Positions 7,579-15,419 of a stretch of 39,149 nucleotides of DNA are shown piece by piece; within the stretch, counting starts at the first letter, position 1; each line of letters starts with the position of its first letter. The position numbers and the translations under genes are program-made. A model generated the notes under the pieces. The model saw only the letters and a list, made by a program, of their open reading frames with translations. It made no database searches and had not been told where the DNA came from. This DNA comes from SZUA-448 sp045627185. Its GTDB lineage: Bacteria > Bacillota > Clostridia > Lachnospirales > Lachnospiraceae. The stretch is from positions 1-39,149 of the forward strand of contig JAZQNE010000025.1 in NCBI GenBank assembly GCA_045627185.1, in the 5' to 3' direction.

Positions 7579-8265
7579 TTATGCGAAGAACAGCTTTGAA
7601 AGTGTCATAGGATCGATGTACTGACCATCCTTGTAAACACGCATATTGCCTGATGCGATTTCGTCGATGAGCATTACCTTGCCCTCTGCATCATAGCCAA
7701 ACTCAAACTTGATGTCGTAAAGGTCGAGGCCCTTAGCTGCAAGATCGTCAGCAACAATCTTTGTAATCTGCTGGGTCATAGCCTTGATTGCGTCATACTG
7801 CTCGCCGGTCATAACGTTCAGGTCAATAAGACCGTCCTTTGTTACAAGCGGGTCACCCTTTGCATCGTTCTTGAAGGTCATTTCAACGTATGCGGGAAGC
7901 TTAGCGCCTTCCTCGATGTAATCGCTGTAGCGGCGGAAGAAGCTGCCGACTGCTCTGTAACGGCAGATAACTTCAAGACCCTTGCCAAATACCTTTGCGG
8001 GAAGAACTTCCATGGTGGTGTTTGCAAGGTCGGCATTAACATAATGGGTTCTGATGCCGGCTGCATTGATTTTCTCAAAGAAATAGACGGACATGCGAAG
8101 GTTAACATCGCCAACGCCTTCAATTGTGAGGCCTACTGAGTTCTCACCGGGATCGAAAACGCCGTCCTTGCCGGTGCAGTCATCCTTGAATTTCAGAAGA
8201 TAATTTCCATTATCGAGTGCAAATACGTCTTTGGTTTTTCCTGTGTAAACAAGCTTGTTTCCCAT
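7579..8265 (-). CDS. purC: SAICAR synthase
   Basis: A 228-residue phosphoribosylaminoimidazole-succinocarboxamide synthase, which couples CAIR to aspartate with ATP in de novo purine synthesis. It shows the N-terminal YTGKTKDVF segment, the ATP-binding LLKFKDD strand, the CRYRAVGSFFRRY motif near residue 95, the IDLNVMTGEQ segment and the C-terminal DIKFEFG plus LIDEIASGNMR region with catalytic acidic residues. The length is normal for the short bacterial form. AAAGGAGA lies before the ATG. It is transcribed alone from its own promoter (8362-8390) to its own terminator (7509-7547); the other pur genes are not in the window. Confidence 0.97.
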   Translation of the reverse strand: MGNKLVYTGKTKDVFALDNGNYLLKFKDDCTGKDGVFDPGENSVGLTIEGVGDVNLRMSVYFFEKINAAGIRTHYVNADLANTTMEVLPAKVFGKGLEVICRYRAVGSFFRRYSDYIEEGAKLPAYVEMTFKNDAKGDPLVTKDGLIDLNVMTGEQYDAIKAMTQQITKIVADDLAAKGLDLYDIKFEFGYDAEGKVMLIDEIASGNMRVYKDGQYIDPMTLSKLFFA

Positions 8266-8325
8266 TGTGTATCTCTCCTTTATGCAATTATTTCATTGTG
8301 AAAACCCGGTTGCGGGCAGGCTGGC

Positions 8326-8382
8326 AAAAAAGAAGCGTCAGTCTCTGCTAAGCATGTTTGAATCATAGCAAGGATTGACGCT
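8326..8382 (-). terminator. Terminator of the clostripain operon, overlapping the purC promoter
   Basis: The read-through transcript forms a long hairpin: AGCGTCAATC (8382-8373) pairs with GACTGACGCT (8343-8334), with one mismatch. An inner TGCTA/TAGCA stem extends it, and TTCTTTTTT follows (six T at 8331-8326). It terminates transcripts coming from the protease gene. The upstream arm contains the purC spacer and -10 region, so transcripts starting at the purC promoter lack that arm. Confidence 0.85.
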
Positions 8383-8390
8383 CCCGTCAA
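8362..8390 (-). promoter_or_regulatory. purC promoter with overlapping palindrome
   Basis: TTGACG (8390-8385), 17-nt spacer, TATGAT (8367-8362): a near-consensus sigma-A promoter about 95 nt before purC. The -35 is one arm of the inverted repeat ATTGACG-GGAG-CGTCAAT, so a repressor could bind there. No purine riboswitch is recognisable in the short leader. Confidence 0.85.
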
Positions 8391-8515
8391 TATGGTTTGC
8401 CCATAACGTGAACTAATATTTACTTATATAATCCATAAGGTTTATTTATTGATTATGAATTGCACGCGGACAAAATCCGAAAACTCAGCACATATTACTT
8501 AACCGGAGTCATTGC

Positions 8516-10147
8516 TTACCAGCCCCAGCCCCAGTCATCCCAGCCCCAGTCGTCGTCACAATAGTAATCGTCGCCCCAGTACCAGTCATCGCCTTCGTAG
8601 TCCCAGTCGTCTTCATCACCACAGAACCAGTCTGAGAAATCGAACCAGCTGTTCCATGAATCAAGAAAATCAAAGAAGCTCCAACCCCAGGAATCGTCTT
8701 CCTCCCAGTAATCATCGTCATAATCATCATACCAGGAATCCCAGTTGTAGTCGTCTTCGTAATCGTCCCAGCCGTCCCAGTCATCATCCCAGGAATTGTA
8801 GTTGTAGAAGGAACCCGAACCCTGAGCCTTCGTAAACTTGTTAAGCCAGGTGATATATTCCTTTGAGAATCCGCAATTTGTGAAAACCGTCTGAAGGTCT
8901 CCGTAGAAATTGCTGTCGCCGTACGGAAGCGTTACGGAAAGGCCGGTGAGCGATGTGTCCTCACCGCAGGAATTCACATAAACAATTGCATTGCTTACAG
9001 CCGATTCAAGTGCTTTTGATTCGGTAGTATTGAGGGTTTTTGCAACAGCCATGATATCGGTTACATAATAATCCGACATGTATGCTTCTTCCTCATATTC
9101 TTCACCGTAAAGCCAGTCAGAGAACAAGCCCTTAAGCGCCGGATGAACACGTCCGGAGTGAGGTCTTGATTTCTTGCGGGCATAGTTGTTACCAAGCAGT
9201 GCAGATTCATTTGCGTATGCAAAATCAGTCCAAGCCTGGAAAAGAACCTTCATGGTGGACTCGTCTATGAGAGCAAGGATGGAATCATCGCCCCATTCCT
9301 TGTCTTTCGAGTTTGCGCTTACCATGTCATCTATTATTATTTTTGCAAGGTCAGGCGTGGAAATTGAAGAATTCTTATACAGTGCCTTGAGCCATCCGGT
9401 GTAGGACCAGCCAAGACCCGACTCGAAATCCTCCGAAAGGACCATATAATCACAGTAATCGTAAAGCGCACAGCAGACTTCCATGCAGGACATCAGGCAG
9501 CAGTCCATGCCGATGAAATCAAAGAAAACGCCGGCCTCATTGAGAGCCTTCTGCATTTCGTCGATTGAGAGGATGTCCTCCGAATCGGTAAGATCATCGT
9601 AACCGAAACCGTAAACAGGGCCGCCGCCGTGATTCCAGAAAAGCAGGATATAGCGGTCTGCAGGATAATTCTGGGCACCCCAGATAATAAAATCGCGCAA
9701 AGTTGAGCTTTCGCAGCAGTTGAGCTGTCCAAGGTTTGTTTTTACAAGTGTAAGGCCCTTGCCGTTTACCTCATAAATCTGTGTGGTTTTATTCGATATT
9801 CCGTAGGTTGATGACCATTTCTTGGTGTTCATTGTCTGAACAACCACATTCACCTTATCCGATGAACCCGCCTTAACCATCTCGGTAAGGTCGGTTGTAG
9901 CTTCACCGTCTTCTGTTTCAAGATTTGAACCGTTCATGTAAACGAGCACGGTGACTGTATCCTTGCCATCACCTTTGAGTTCAACCTTCTTGTCGCGGAC
10001 AGCGGCATTTGCAAACAGTGTCTGATTCTGACTGTATCTGGTCGGTTCATCATTTTCGGGCCAGAAGAGCCATATTACAAATGCTGCTACAAGAGCCAGT
10101 AATATGAAAAATGCTATTTTCCATCCGCTTTTTTTCTTTTTTGCCAT
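8516..10147 (-). CDS. Membrane-anchored clostripain-family (C11) cysteine protease with Asp/Trp tail
   Basis: A 543-residue protein. A lysine-rich start and one membrane helix (about 10-30) anchor it with the bulk outside. The protease domain has the caspase-fold dyad of peptidase family C11: WNHGGG with His173 and MDCCLMS with Cys217 (D-x-C-L-M pattern), and a following SEDFESGLGW segment typical of the family. The family cleaves after basic residues or at defined sites and is often calcium dependent. The last 96 residues (448-543) are a low-complexity tail, about one third Asp and one fifth Trp with many Tyr, ending in GWGW. The start is the ATG at 10147: the TTG 12 nt upstream lies beside its GGGAGG ribosome binding site. 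Last gene of the CvpA-like/plsC/ylmH operon. Confidence 0.92.
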   Translation of the reverse strand: MAKKKKSGWKIAFFILLALVAAFVIWLFWPENDEPTRYSQNQTLFANAAVRDKKVELKGDGKDTVTVLVYMNGSNLETEDGEATTDLTEMVKAGSSDKVNVVVQTMNTKKWSSTYGISNKTTQIYEVNGKGLTLVKTNLGQLNCCESSTLRDFIIWGAQNYPADRYILLFWNHGGGPVYGFGYDDLTDSEDILSIDEMQKALNEAGVFFDFIGMDCCLMSCMEVCCALYDYCDYMVLSEDFESGLGWSYTGWLKALYKNSSISTPDLAKIIIDDMVSANSKDKEWGDDSILALIDESTMKVLFQAWTDFAYANESALLGNNYARKKSRPHSGRVHPALKGLFSDWLYGEEYEEEAYMSDYYVTDIMAVAKTLNTTESKALESAVSNAIVYVNSCGEDTSLTGLSVTLPYGDSNFYGDLQTVFTNCGFSKEYITWLNKFTKAQGSGSFYNYNSWDDDWDGWDDYEDDYNWDSWYDDYDDDYWEEDDSWGWSFFDFLDSWNSWFDFSDWFCGDEDDWDYEGDDWYWGDDYYCDDDWGWDDWGWGW

Positions 10148-10180
10148 AATTCCTCCCAAGTGTTACTAATTTGCCTTATT

Positions 10181-10933
10181 TCAGGCATATCGGGAAAATT
10201 TCGCATGAAGCGTGCCTTTTTTCCCAATATAATCAATGCCGTCATATCGGAATTTTCCGATTCCGCGTATGGAGATAATGTCTCCCGGCTTGATTTTCAC
10301 GCTGTTGCTTTCGCATTGGCGCTGATTTAAGAAAACCTTTGCAGCTGCAATATATTCCGAAGCGGCACTGCGCGAGCAGCCTGCAAGTTCGGCAACAGCA
10401 GCATCAATACGCTCGGAAGCCAGGGATTTTATCAACTCCACAAACTTCTTTTCGGTATTGTTATCCACATCTGAGGGGCTTTTTACACAGCACGAAACTG
10501 ATGTTTTTCCGACACTCGTAAGGTTTTCCGAAAGATAATCTGCCATATCGGAAATGCAGTAAATGAGTGCTTTTTTCCCATTTATCACAATATCTCCGAT
10601 GCATTCTCTTTCAATTCCGAGCGCCATTATTGCACCAAGATAATCCCTGTGTGTAAGTTCCGTTGCGAATTTCTCATTAAGCGGCTCACAGACAAGGACC
10701 GAAATGGGATATTCAAGAGTATCGAAACAGTCTTCCCCGCCAAATGCCGCAACAACCCGCTCTGCACCGTCAAAACCGCCGTAAGTCTCAAACGGAACAG
10801 CATATTCGCGCTTGCCGCGCTGAAGCATATCCTGCTCCGGAAGATTGAGAAAATTCGAGTATTTATGCAGATTTCTGCGGTCTGAAGCGACAGAAAGGTC
10901 AATAAAATGTTTTAATAAAATGTTATCGTCCAT
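10181..10933 (-). CDS. ylmH: S4-domain RNA-binding protein YlmH
   Basis: A 250-residue cytoplasmic protein of the YlmH family: an N-terminal globular part with the HRDYLGAIMALGIERECIGDI motif near residues 94-114, and a C-terminal S4 RNA-binding domain (ERIDAAVAELAGCSRSAASEYI, then GDIISIRGIGKF). Relatives are encoded near cell-division genes and are related to ribosome-associated S4 proteins that act on stalled 50S subunits; the exact role here is inferred from family. The neighbourhood is not the usual ylm/divIVA cluster. The gene starts 23 nt after the acyltransferase stop with only a weak ribosome binding site, so translation may depend on the upstream gene. Confidence 0.93.
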   Translation of the reverse strand: MDDNILLKHFIDLSVASDRRNLHKYSNFLNLPEQDMLQRGKREYAVPFETYGGFDGAERVVAAFGGEDCFDTLEYPISVLVCEPLNEKFATELTHRDYLGAIMALGIERECIGDIVINGKKALIYCISDMADYLSENLTSVGKTSVSCCVKSPSDVDNNTEKKFVELIKSLASERIDAAVAELAGCSRSAASEYIAAAKVFLNQRQCESNSVKIKPGDIISIRGIGKFRYDGIDYIGKKGTLHAKFSRYA

Positions 10934-10956
10934 AAATCATTTTGCGACCGGTCTTT

Positions 10957-12237
10957 TCACGCCATTCCTTCCGGCAGTTCAATTCCCTTGTCACGCATGT
11001 ACTTAAAGTACAATTCCTCAGTTGCAAGAGCCATCTTGGTAACGGAAAAATCCCTGCCCTCAGGATAAACATACCATGTGTCCGTAAGTGTATTCAGGTC
11101 AACACAGTCACCCTTCTTAAACAGATATCTGTATTCAATGTGGCATGAATACAGTGACGGCACGGGTTTGTCCATAGTTCTTGTAACACCGGCTTCATCT
11201 GTCACAACAACCTTGAAGCCGTCCATATCATGAACCATTGTACCGTGACCAATATCAATATAACCCTTGGAATTGGGCAGTGAATCAGCCTGAACCCTGA
11301 GTTTTCTGGTGCTGTACGTTCCGGCCTCAATCTCAGCCCTTACGCAGGCGCGTTCCCACTCATACCAGTCAGGGATGTGTGCAAACTCCGTTTCTCCGGA
11401 AAGAGCGCATAATTCGCCGTTTTCCTGCATTTCCCACTCCTTTTCACAGGCGGTGCAGAAAAGCTTTGTACCTGCCGATCCCATGCGGTATTCAGTGTTG
11501 CAGGCAGGACATCTGTAAAGAACTTTATCCAGGCCGTCAGCACGTTTCGGATCCTTAACCGATATTCCGTTTTCCTTCTGCCATGCGAAGTCATCGTATT
11601 GGAAAGCGGCAACAATTTTCTCATTAATCTCAGCAGGAGTTGCCTGCTTCAGCTCCTCAGCGGTAAACAGGCGGATATACTCGGCCTCCGTGGGCTTTAC
11701 GCCTCTTTCGTGCGATGTATCCCAGAACGGTGAATTGATGTGATGTCCGTGGCAAATCAGCACAACTACGGGAACCGCAAGGATTTTCGCAAGCTTGCCG
11801 AGTGACTGCGGCAGAACGGCTGTTGTTCCGCAGAGTGAATAACGTGCCTCCGGGTAAACTACGGCCACATTCCCCATATCCACAACTTTTTTCAGGTTGC
11901 GCACAAGCGTGGTATCATTTGTGAACTTACGCTTGCCAATACAGCCTACATTACGCATAATTCCTTCGCGTCCGATAAATCCGTCAACGGCAACAACATA
12001 ATTTGCCTTGTTTTTTCCAAGAAGCGTTGCTGCAATCTTGAAGTCCAGGAATGCATTGTGGTTGCAAAGGAGCAGGAACGGCCCCTTAATATTCTCAGTA
12101 CCATCGTAGAAAATCTGCGGTTTGTGCTTTTTTGCATCAGCACAGAGAAGTTTCTTGACCGGTGTCAGAAACCATTTTTCTTTGCGCGGAGCCATAGACA
12201 TATCAAAGCGTGGCTCAGTGTCTGCATTTCTTTTCAT
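10957..12237 (-). CDS. PlsC-type lysophospholipid acyltransferase with C-terminal zinc-ribbon extension
   Basis: A 426-residue protein. The N-terminal half is a PlsC-like acyltransferase: the catalytic H-x4-D is HNAFLD (about residues 59-64) and the acyl-acceptor site corresponding to EGTR reads YPEARYS (near 129). It would transfer an acyl chain to a lysophosphatidate-like acceptor at the inner membrane face. The second half is unusual for PlsC: a CPAC...CTAC four-cysteine zinc ribbon (about 244-267), then a beta-rich region of some 150 residues with no motif I recognise. The family is normally about 200-260 residues, so this is a fusion or lineage-specific extension. GGGGA precedes the ATG. 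It lies between the CvpA-like gene and ylmH in one operon. Confidence 0.88.
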   Translation of the reverse strand: MKRNADTEPRFDMSMAPRKEKWFLTPVKKLLCADAKKHKPQIFYDGTENIKGPFLLLCNHNAFLDFKIAATLLGKNKANYVVAVDGFIGREGIMRNVGCIGKRKFTNDTTLVRNLKKVVDMGNVAVVYPEARYSLCGTTAVLPQSLGKLAKILAVPVVVLICHGHHINSPFWDTSHERGVKPTEAEYIRLFTAEELKQATPAEINEKIVAAFQYDDFAWQKENGISVKDPKRADGLDKVLYRCPACNTEYRMGSAGTKLFCTACEKEWEMQENGELCALSGETEFAHIPDWYEWERACVRAEIEAGTYSTRKLRVQADSLPNSKGYIDIGHGTMVHDMDGFKVVVTDEAGVTRTMDKPVPSLYSCHIEYRYLFKKGDCVDLNTLTDTWYVYPEGRDFSVTKMALATEELYFKYMRDKGIELPEGMA

Positions 12238-12323
12238 ATTTTTTCCCCGTTTATCTTTTTTCTGCTTTTCGGCAGTATAAAATCTTTTGAAGTTATCTGT
12301 TCATCTCCGTGGAATTTCACTTA

Positions 12324-13502
12324 TCACGTGGGCTGATAAGCAGGAATTTCACTGAATGGATAGAAAACATATTTTTCATCGGTTCCGTCTGTTCCGTTGA
12401 TATTTGAGTGCCAGTTCAGAATCAGGTAGCCTTTTTTGATTGTCCCCGTGTAATCCACTGTTCCCTGCGGACTTGATACCGAAAATGATACCGTATCATT
12501 TTCGCCCGATGCGGTACCGGTTGAAAAGTTTCCGGTTACACTGTCACGGTTGAACCAATCCCCAACCGGAAAAGCCGACTCGTTAACGGAAATGCTTACT
12601 TCAAGCATCTCACCGTCAGGATAAAATCGCAGGCAATCGTTAACAATTACGCCATCCAATATTCTGATACAGCTGTATATTCCGTCATACCGGAAATCCT
12701 CATGTGAAATTACCGGTGTGGGTGTGGGACTTGGCGTATCGGTAGGTGTAGGCGTAGGTGTTTCCGTGGGTGTAGGCGTTTCCTCAACAGGAGTAGGCGT
12801 GGGCTCCTCCGTAGGTGTGGGTGTAGGCGTCTCCGTAGGCGTGGGTGAAGGAGTTACGGTAGGCGTGGGTGTTGGTGTTTCCGTAGGTGTGGGTGTTGGC
12901 GTTTCCGTAGGTGTCACGGTAGGTGTAGGTGTTGTTTCCGTAACGCCTGCTTCCTTATCTAACGGCTTATAGCCTTTAACATACAGATATCCGGTATGTC
13001 CGAACACAAGGACGCAGCATGCCAGGCCGATGATTCCGCCCACAATCGCTCCAAATACCTTTGAAACCTTTGTCTTTTCACCCTTGACATTAAGCCTGTT
13101 TTTCATGCAGGCCTTAACAATCAGATAAATCAGAAGAGAGATCAGCTTACATACCATAAAAAGTGCGGCAAGCACTATAAAAGGTGCAGCTTTTTTAAGG
13201 AATTCCGCTCCGTTTTCCCCTGTCAGCCTTGCAATAAACGGATAATCCTCAAGGAATTTGGAAGCCAGCTGCGGCAGGGCTTCTTCAGCGTCATCAGCAC
13301 TGACTGATGCCCCTTTTGCCATAAGCATAACAAGTTTTGAGGTTACAAAGTTTGCAAGCAGAACTGCAACACCGGTTCCAACCGCTGTAAATATGGCACG
13401 GAATCCGGTAAGTTTTATTCCGCGTTTTTTCCCTATAAATACTTCAATTACGGTGCAGAAAGCAGTAACAAGCACCACTCCCGCCAAAAACAGCCATTTC
13501 AT
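12324..13502 (-). CDS. CvpA-like membrane protein with Thr-Pro linker and extracellular domain
   Basis: A 392-residue protein. Residues 1-175 contain four hydrophobic segments (about 1-22, 36-60, 104-130, 148-170) with the small-residue pattern of CvpA/colicin V production-type membrane proteins. Residues 188-264 are a strict Thr-Pro repeat linker (PTPTPTET, PTPTVTPS and similar). The last 125 residues form a beta-rich domain with strands such as DGIYSCIRI, TVDYTGTIK and YLILNWHS, presumably outside the cell. The fusion of a CvpA-like unit with an extracellular sensor-like module is unusual; its function is unknown. GGGAGG lies before the ATG. First gene of the operon running to the clostripain-type protease, driven by the promoter at 13611-13639. 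Confidence 0.85.
   Translation of the reverse strand: MKWLFLAGVVLVTAFCTVIEVFIGKKRGIKLTGFRAIFTAVGTGVAVLLANFVTSKLVMLMAKGASVSADDAEEALPQLASKFLEDYPFIARLTGENGAEFLKKAAPFIVLAALFMVCKLISLLIYLIVKACMKNRLNVKGEKTKVSKVFGAIVGGIIGLACCVLVFGHTGYLYVKGYKPLDKEAGVTETTPTPTVTPTETPTPTPTETPTPTPTVTPSPTPTETPTPTPTEEPTPTPVEETPTPTETPTPTPTDTPSPTPTPVISHEDFRYDGIYSCIRILDGVIVNDCLRFYPDGEMLEVSISVNESAFPVGDWFNRDSVTGNFSTGTASGENDTVSFSVSSPQGTVDYTGTIKKGYLILNWHSNINGTDGTDEKYVFYPFSEIPAYQPT
12711..12938 (-). repeat. Coding Thr-Pro repeat array
   Basis: About 75 codons of alternating ACN/CCN make a degenerate 6- to 24-nt minisatellite that encodes the linker of the CvpA-like protein. The opposite strand appears as GT-rich repeats. Such arrays change length easily by recombination. 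The fragment at 1-80 has related repeats. Confidence 0.9.
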
Positions 13503-13610
13503 ATTATTTTCCTCCCGTCTGCGATTTACACATAAAAGTGCTTCAACGCTTCAGCATATTTCTAAACTATTAAGTCTTTCTTTGAAGGCATTTTTATTAT
13601 TTCGAAGAAA

Positions 13611-13639
13611 ATTATACAATGGTTTTCGCGTTTTGTATA
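13611..13639 (-). promoter_or_regulatory. Promoter of the CvpA-like/plsC/ylmH/protease operon
   Basis: On the minus strand TATACA (13639-13634), 17-nt spacer, perfect TATAAT (13616-13611), about 110 nt before the CvpA-like gene. TATACAA and TTGTATA at the two ends also form an inverted repeat across the spacer. Confidence 0.7.
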
Positions 13640-13652
13640 GAGAAAATTTAGG

Positions 13653-13674
13653 CGTGAGTTTCTCGTGAGTTTCT
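13653..13674 (-). repeat. Tandem 11-bp direct repeat upstream of the operon promoter
   Basis: AGAAACTCACG occurs twice head-to-tail with no spacer, 14 nt upstream of the -35 box. A spacing of 11 bp is one helical turn, which suits two protomers of an activator on one DNA face. No regulator family is identified. Confidence 0.5.
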
Positions 13675-13736
13675 CTGCAATTTTCTTCCGTCTGAGGCCG
13701 AGAGCAGGCTCTCATCCGAGGCTTACCGCTATTCGC

Positions 13737-13769
13737 AAAAATAAAAGGCCGGGAGTTAAGCTCCCGGCC
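13737..13769 (-). terminator. Rho-independent terminator
   Basis: GGCCGGGAG (13769-13761) pairs perfectly with CTCCCGGCC (13755-13747) around a 5-nt loop and is followed by TTTTATTTTT. It ends transcription of the 199-residue gene at 13786-14385. Confidence 0.95.
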
Positions 13770-13785
13770 CGTTAACTTTACTCTG

Positions 13786-14385
13786 TTATTCTTCTGTTCC
13801 GTTCTTCCATGCTTCCATCTTCTGATAGGTTGCATCAATTGTCTTCCGGCAGATATCCGGAAGTGTGTCGCCCCAAGCCTTTGTTGCCTGTTCGAAGCCC
13901 TTCTTTATTGCATCCATAAGCTTGTCTGCATATGCGGAATCTCCACCGGCAAGAGCCTTTGCAAAGGATACAAGACGGTCTGATGTCTGCTCAACGCCCC
14001 AGTAACCATCCTCTGCAATATCCTTCTGAGCCTGTGCGCGTGTTTCGGGGTCAACCTCTACCTCGCCTCTGCGAAGCATGCCCCAGATATCATCTGCTTT
14101 CTGAAGAGTTTTGCCCTGTTTGTGGAGCATCTTCTCAACAAGATTCTGCAGCTGTGCCTTGCGCTGTTCAAGGTCTGCGCGCATTTTATCTATTGTAGCC
14201 TTATCAGGCTGAAGTTTCTTTGAAGTCTTGTCTGTCTTTTCATAAACAACAGCCTTCTCGCTTGTTACGGCTGCTTCATTCTTCTCATATGTGAAGCCGT
14301 TTTCTTTGACTTCCAGCTTCTCTTCTTTCTTGTAAGCGCTTGTTTTTTCGTAAGAAATTGCACTTGTTACGGCATTAACATCCAT
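13786..14385 (-). CDS. Conserved-looking protein of unknown function with repeated YEK motifs
   Basis: A 199-residue soluble, very hydrophilic protein without signal peptide or membrane segment. The N-terminal 60 residues are disordered-looking and Lys/Glu-rich, with repeated Y-E-K units (SYEKT, TYEKN, VYEKT). A helical, coiled-coil-like stretch follows (about 65-95, rich in Leu, Gln, Lys). The C-terminal domain has DGYWGVEQTSDRLVSFAKAL (about 122-141) and then KGFEQATKAWGDTLPDICRK (about 160-179), which have the look of a conserved domain, but I cannot name the family. AGGAGG stands 7 nt before the ATG at 14385. It is separated from ispE by 126 nt and ends at its own strong terminator. Confidence 0.85.
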   Translation of the reverse strand: MDVNAVTSAISYEKTSAYKKEEKLEVKENGFTYEKNEAAVTSEKAVVYEKTDKTSKKLQPDKATIDKMRADLEQRKAQLQNLVEKMLHKQGKTLQKADDIWGMLRRGEVEVDPETRAQAQKDIAEDGYWGVEQTSDRLVSFAKALAGGDSAYADKLMDAIKKGFEQATKAWGDTLPDICRKTIDATYQKMEAWKNGTEE

Positions 14386-14511
14386 GTTTTTTCCTCCTTG
14401 GTTCCATCCTTAGTGTTTTGGTTCCGAATTATCTTTTCGGGGAGTTCTGATTGATTTATCGGACGGATACATAAAAACCTTTAGAATATAATCAATGTCA
14501 GAAAAAATATC

Positions 14512-15366
14512 TTATTTTAGCCTTGTCAGAAACGTCTGTGCCCCGTAAGGTCCCGTTTTGTTTGTGATGAAGCATTTATGAGCCTTGGCGCTGCTTGAGA
14601 AAAGCCCGAATACTGTGGGACCGGATCCGCTCATCATGGCAAGTTCGGCGCCGTCTTCACGCATTTCCTTCTTGATTTCCTCAATTACAGGGTATTTGGT
14701 GCAGGTTACCGTTTCAAGAAGGTTGCCCGCGCATGCGGCAAGCTCCTGCAGATTTCCGGCTTTCACAGCCTCTGTAACGCTTTTGATGTCCGGATGGCAT
14801 GTGCTTTCATCAAGTACAAGATTCTGATAAACGTATTGTGTTGAAACCGGGAAATTAGGCTTTACAAGCACACAGTAGCAGTCAAGACTGTTTTCCACGG
14901 GTGTAAGGATTTCTCCTATTCCCTCAGACAGCATTGTTCCGCCTTTGATGCAGTACGGAACGTCGGCACCAAGCTTAACTCCTATTTCACAAAGCTCATC
15001 AATTGAAGCATTAACATCAAACAGTCTGTTCAATCCCCTTAGTGTTGCTGCAGCATCGGTGCTGCCGCCTGCCAGACCGGCCGCTACGGGGATTTTCTTC
15101 TCAATATCGATAAAGATACCCTCTGAAATGTTAAAATGCTTTTTGAAGGCTTCTGCGGCCTTGTAGGCTATATTTTTATCATCGGTCGGAAGAAAGCTTT
15201 TGTTCGTCTTCAAAATGATTTTGTCATCCCTGATGGTATTTATCTTCACAATATCATGAAGACCAACCTGCTGCATGACCATGCTGACATCGTGGTAACC
15301 GTCGGGACGCTTTCTTAGTACGTCAAGGCTGAGATTAATTTTTGCGTATGCATTCTCCGTAATCAT
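14512..15366 (-). CDS. ispE: 4-diphosphocytidyl-2-C-methyl-D-erythritol kinase
   Basis: A 284-residue GHMP kinase that phosphorylates CDP-methylerythritol in the MEP pathway to isoprenoid precursors. It shows the AKINLSLDV N-terminal motif, the RPDGYHDV substrate loop, the GHMP ATP loop PVAAGLAGGSTDAAA (about 92-106), the LGADVPYCIKGGT segment and the C-terminal MMSGSGPTVFGLF motif. Length is normal. The ribosome binding site is weak (CAGG). It lies 53 nt after an unrecognised gene whose internal repeats hint at a prenyltransferase-type barrel, which makes the juxtaposition with an isoprenoid gene noteworthy. Confidence 0.96.
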   Translation of the reverse strand: MITENAYAKINLSLDVLRKRPDGYHDVSMVMQQVGLHDIVKINTIRDDKIILKTNKSFLPTDDKNIAYKAAEAFKKHFNISEGIFIDIEKKIPVAAGLAGGSTDAAATLRGLNRLFDVNASIDELCEIGVKLGADVPYCIKGGTMLSEGIGEILTPVENSLDCYCVLVKPNFPVSTQYVYQNLVLDESTCHPDIKSVTEAVKAGNLQELAACAGNLLETVTCTKYPVIEEIKKEMREDGAELAMMSGSGPTVFGLFSSSAKAHKCFITNKTGPYGAQTFLTRLK

Positions 15367-15419
15367 TTGTACCTGCTTTTTATAAACATTTCTGTAATGT
15401 GTTTGTATTTTGGAAGATT

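Noticed and set aside
8266..8515. Purine riboswitch upstream of purC
   Set aside because: The transcribed leader is only about 90 nt and lacks the three-way junction core; the hairpin there is the upstream terminator.
8512..8835. Plus-strand Ser/Arg/His-rich open frame
   Set aside because: Antisense of the Asp/Trp tail of the protease; composition is dictated by the codons of the real gene.
10148..10159. TTG start adding four residues to the clostripain-type protease
   Set aside because: The codons after the TTG are the GGGAGG ribosome binding site of the ATG at 10147.
12711..12938. Repeat array considered as CRISPR or other non-coding array
   Set aside because: Period and content follow Thr-Pro codons in frame inside a real gene; there are no unique spacers.
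12718..12972. Plus-strand open frame of Gly-Val repeats
   Set aside because: It is the antisense shadow of the Thr-Pro linker in the CvpA-like gene; no ribosome binding site and extreme low complexity.
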